A stretch of 33,005 nucleotides of DNA from Actinomycetes bacterium (GTDB lineage: Bacteria; Actinomycetota; Actinomycetes; Actinomycetales; Microbacteriaceae), in contig JAEZHW010000010.1 of assembly GCA_023436775.1 (NCBI GenBank), positions 1-33,005 on the forward strand, written 5' to 3'. Both the position numbers and the translations under genes were made by a program. Below the pieces are notes generated by a model. The model was given only the letters and a program-made list of their open reading frames with translations. It ran no database searches and had not been told where the DNA came from. Positions within the stretch are counted from its first letter, which is position 1; the number at the start of each line of letters is the position of its first letter. Of the stretch, positions 32,867-33,005 are shown piece by piece.

Positions 32867-32909
32867 CAGTATTCGCTCCTTGTCGTGACAGGCCCCCGCA
32901 ATCCCCCGA

Positions 32910-32930
32910 TTGTGACCGATCCGGTCACAA
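32910..32930. promoter_or_regulatory. Perfect dyad upstream of the flavin reductase gene
   Basis: TTGTGACC, five central bases GATCC, and GGTCACAA form a perfect 8-bp inverted repeat 43 bases upstream of the start codon. On the minus strand TAGACT, a -10-like box, lies just upstream, so the dyad would cover the transcription start. It resembles a repressor operator; the binding protein is unknown. Confidence 0.55.
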
Positions 32931-33005
32931 GTAGTCTACACCAGTCGAAGAAGCAGGAAGCGACCCTCGCGAGCCCTCCCCGACCGCGAAAACGACTGTG
33001 GGGGC

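Noticed and set aside
32910..32930. CRP-type site (TGTGA and TCACA half-sites)
   Set aside because: The half-sites are nine bases apart, not six, so it does not fit the CRP arrangement.
1..33005. CRISPR array, rRNA genes, intact insertion sequences or prophage genes
   Set aside because: No regularly spaced direct repeats, rRNA-like sequence, transposase, integrase or phage structural genes were seen.

Overview
The window looks like chromosomal DNA of a high-GC actinobacterium, most likely a member of the Microbacteriaceae. Reasons: strong G/C bias at third codon positions, lipoprotein-type solute receptors, a carbohydrate ABC importer without its own ATPase, and a leuB-ilvE-FAH-gltX gene order with small Ala-rich membrane proteins of an actinobacterial type. 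The family assignment is inference. Almost every gene is on the minus strand.

Layout. (1) Bases 1-1045 hold a TTT-family tricarboxylate receptor lipoprotein whose permease partners probably lie past the left edge. (2) Bases 1046-2212 are a gene-free stretch of about 1.2 kb. (3) Bases 2213-13193 are a five-gene operon in the order SNF2-like helicase, type III-like adenine methyltransferase (Mod), type III-like restriction helicase-nuclease (Res), SIR2-family protein, HerA-like ATPase. Every stop codon overlaps the next start codon. This is the most interesting part of the window: a possible composite antiphage system that joins DNA modification and restriction to a SIR2-HerA effector pair. It lies at the 3' end of a tRNA-Gln(CUG) gene and its terminator, a classic island site, but no integrase is visible. 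(4) Bases 13493-22730 are an amino-sugar / cell-wall recycling locus. It runs nagA, nagB, two ABC permeases, a solute-binding lipoprotein and a double GNAT acetyltransferase on the minus strand, then a MurR/RpiR-type regulator, and divergently a GlcNAc/MurNAc kinase-like gene and murQ. (5) Bases 22778-29563 read as one housekeeping operon: leuB, ilvE, a fumarylacetoacetate hydrolase-family enzyme, an MFS transporter, gltX and a thioredoxin reductase-like flavoprotein. (6) Bases 29744-32866 carry serA (with its terminator), two small membrane proteins and a flavin reductase-like protein.

How the genes work together. In the recycling locus, sugar enters through the ABC importer, is phosphorylated by the BadF-type kinase, has its lactyl ether removed by MurQ if it is MurNAc-6-P, and then passes through NagA and NagB to fructose-6-phosphate. 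A shared 18-bp element (TTGTAAAT-N4-TTCG-N-C) precedes both the importer operon and the divergent kinase/regulator promoters and is a candidate operator for the RpiR-type regulator. In the defence operon, Mod would mark self DNA, Res and the SNF2 motor would act on unmodified DNA, and SIR2-HerA would form a second, probably NAD-depleting, layer. That division of labour is inferred from families, not shown by the sequence.
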